Part shown: positions 63,322 through 64,000 of the stretch, piece by piece
How positions within the stretch are numbered: the stretch's first letter is position 1
Layout of the letters: every line of letters begins with the position of its first letter
Origin: Burkholderia territorii
GTDB taxonomy: Bacteria > Pseudomonadota > Gammaproteobacteria > Burkholderiales > Burkholderiaceae
NCBI RefSeq assembly: GCF_902833055.1
Contig: NZ_CADFEJ010000006.1
Location: 186,001 to 250,000 of the forward strand
Direction: 5' to 3'
DNA length: 64,000 nucleotides
Program-made: the position numbers and the translations under genes
Notes under the pieces: generated by a model
What the model saw: only the letters and a program-made list of their open reading frames with translations
The model's database searches: none
Told to the model about the DNA's origin: nothing

Positions 63322-63356
63322 ATTATAGATCAACCTGTACGTTCACGTTCAGGTTG
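63322..63356 (-). promoter_or_regulatory. MerR-operon promoter with 26-base dyad
   Basis: Minus-strand TATAAT (complement of 63322-63327) preceded by an inverted repeat at 63331-63356 with arms CAACCTG and CAGGTTG and two inner ACGT blocks (pattern ACCTGnACGTnnACGTnCAGGT, fully symmetric at the fixed positions). The dyad covers the spacer and the weak -35, as expected for MerR control. Confidence 0.75.
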
Positions 63357-63361
63357 AGATG

Positions 63362-63397
63362 AAAAAACGGCCGCCGGGCGACATGCGCGGGCGGCCA
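63362..63397 (-). terminator. Terminator of rho
   Basis: GGCCGCC (63369-63375) / GGCGGCC (63390-63396) stem; on the minus strand it is followed by a T-run (complement of 63362-63367). Confidence 0.75.
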
Positions 63398-63417
63398 TTC
63401 GTTGCGGAGCGGGGCGA

Positions 63418-64000
63418 TCAGCCGCCGCGGCGCATCAGGTCGAAGAACTCGGAGTTGCTCTTCGTCTGGCGGATCTTGTCGAGCAGGAATTCCATCGCCT
63501 CGACTTCGTCCATGTCGTGGATGAACTTGCGCAGCACCCAGATCTTTTGAAGGATCTCGGGCTTGATCAGCATTTCTTCGCGGCGCGTGCCCGACTTGTT
63601 CAGGTTGATCGACGGATAGACGCGCTTTTCCGCGAGACGGCGCTCGAGGTGCACTTCCATGTTGCCGGTGCCCTTGAACTCTTCGTAGATCACGTCGTCC
63701 ATGCGGCTGCCGGTTTCGATCAGCGCGGTGCCGATGATCGTCAGCGAGCCGCCTTCCTCGATGTTGCGCGCCGCGCCGAAGAAGCGCTTCGGGCGCTGCA
63801 GCGCGTTCGCGTCGACACCGCCGGTCAGCACCTTGCCCGACGCCGGGATCACGGTGTTGTATGCGCGTGCCAGACGCGTGATCGAGTCGAGCAGGATCAC
63901 GACGTCGTGCTTCATTTCGACGAGGCGCTTGGCCTTCTCGATCACCATTTCGGCGACCTGCACGTGACGCGTGGCCGGTTCGTCGAACGTCGACGCGATC
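63418..64000 (-). CDS. rho: Transcription termination factor Rho (C-terminal part)
   Basis: Last 194 residues of Rho; the N-terminal half, including the RNA-binding domain and P-loop, lies beyond the window. Visible are [48 protein letters not shown] (Walker B), the Q-loop region [54 protein letters not shown] (with the R-loop) and the end [11 protein letters not shown]. The frame is open to the window edge. Confidence 0.97.
   Translation of the reverse strand, partial: IASTFDEPATRHVQVAEMVIEKAKRLVEMKHDVVILLDSITRLARAYNTVIPASGKVLTGGVDANALQRPKRFFGAARNIEEGGSLTIIGTALIETGSRMDDVIYEEFKGTGNMEVHLERRLAEKRVYPSINLNKSGTRREEMLIKPEILQKIWVLRKFIHDMDEVEAMEFLLDKIRQTKSNSEFFDLMRRGG

Overview
The window looks like a stretch of the main chromosome of a Burkholderia, most likely of the B. 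cepacia complex. The DNA is uniformly GC-rich with strong G/C third-position bias. Gene content is mostly core: holB, rpsF-priB-rpsR-rplI, dnaB, hom-thrC, clpB, rho. It also holds the unfused arn (Ara4N lipid A) cluster and an acoXABC-lipA operon typical of these bacteria. I see no rRNA, tRNA, CRISPR array, prophage or insertion sequence. The one clear selfish element is an intein inside dnaB.

Layout. 1-5.5 kb: 3' part of holB, tatD, an exported ankyrin protein, a Rap1a/Tai-like small secreted protein, an MscS channel and an orphan SMC/RecF-type ATPase. 5.8-11 kb: a GT4 glycosyltransferase, then small envelope and stress proteins (SYLF lipoprotein, two-TM membrane protein, PsiF, asparaginase, LysM/BON protein) separated by clear terminators. 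11-16 kb: the glyoxylate pathway gcl-hyi-glxR with a divergent LysR regulator, followed by an ECF sigma/anti-sigma pair. 17.5-24 kb: the S6-PriB-S18-L9 operon, intein-containing dnaB, a DUF47-pit phosphate transport pair and an NlpC/P60 lipoprotein. 25-35 kb: a PIN-PhoH ATPase, bcp, and the arn locus transcribed leftwards (arnT, flippase subunit, arnB, arnC, split arnA, arnD). 35-42 kb: Mth938-like protein, alaA, hom, thrC, moeA-moaD-moaE. 42-50 kb: group III truncated haemoglobin divergent from nsrR, clpB with a heat-shock promoter, YidB, a ComEA-like HhH protein, and a MerR regulator coupled to a carboxymuconolactone-decarboxylase-like gene. 48.8-56.6 kb: acoR divergent from acoX-acoA-acoB-acoC-lipA. 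56.6-64 kb: MATE exporter, membrane glycosyltransferase, rpmE2, mtfA, a MerR-MFS exporter pair and the 3' part of rho.

Working logic. Several modules carry visible regulatory DNA: a sigma-54 promoter with TGAGACG-type repeats upstream of acoX (AcoR target), a sigma-32 promoter before clpB, a 19-bp-spacer MerR promoter with a perfect dyad before the MerR/CMD pair, a long MerR-type dyad before the MerR-MFS operon, a Pho-box-like repeat before DUF47-pit, and an NsrR-like site between nsrR and the haemoglobin gene. The most striking item is the DnaB intein. It interrupts the helicase P-loop, starts with Ala rather than Cys/Ser, and carries the Trp/Cys/Thr signature of class 3 inteins plus LAGLIDADG endonuclease motifs.
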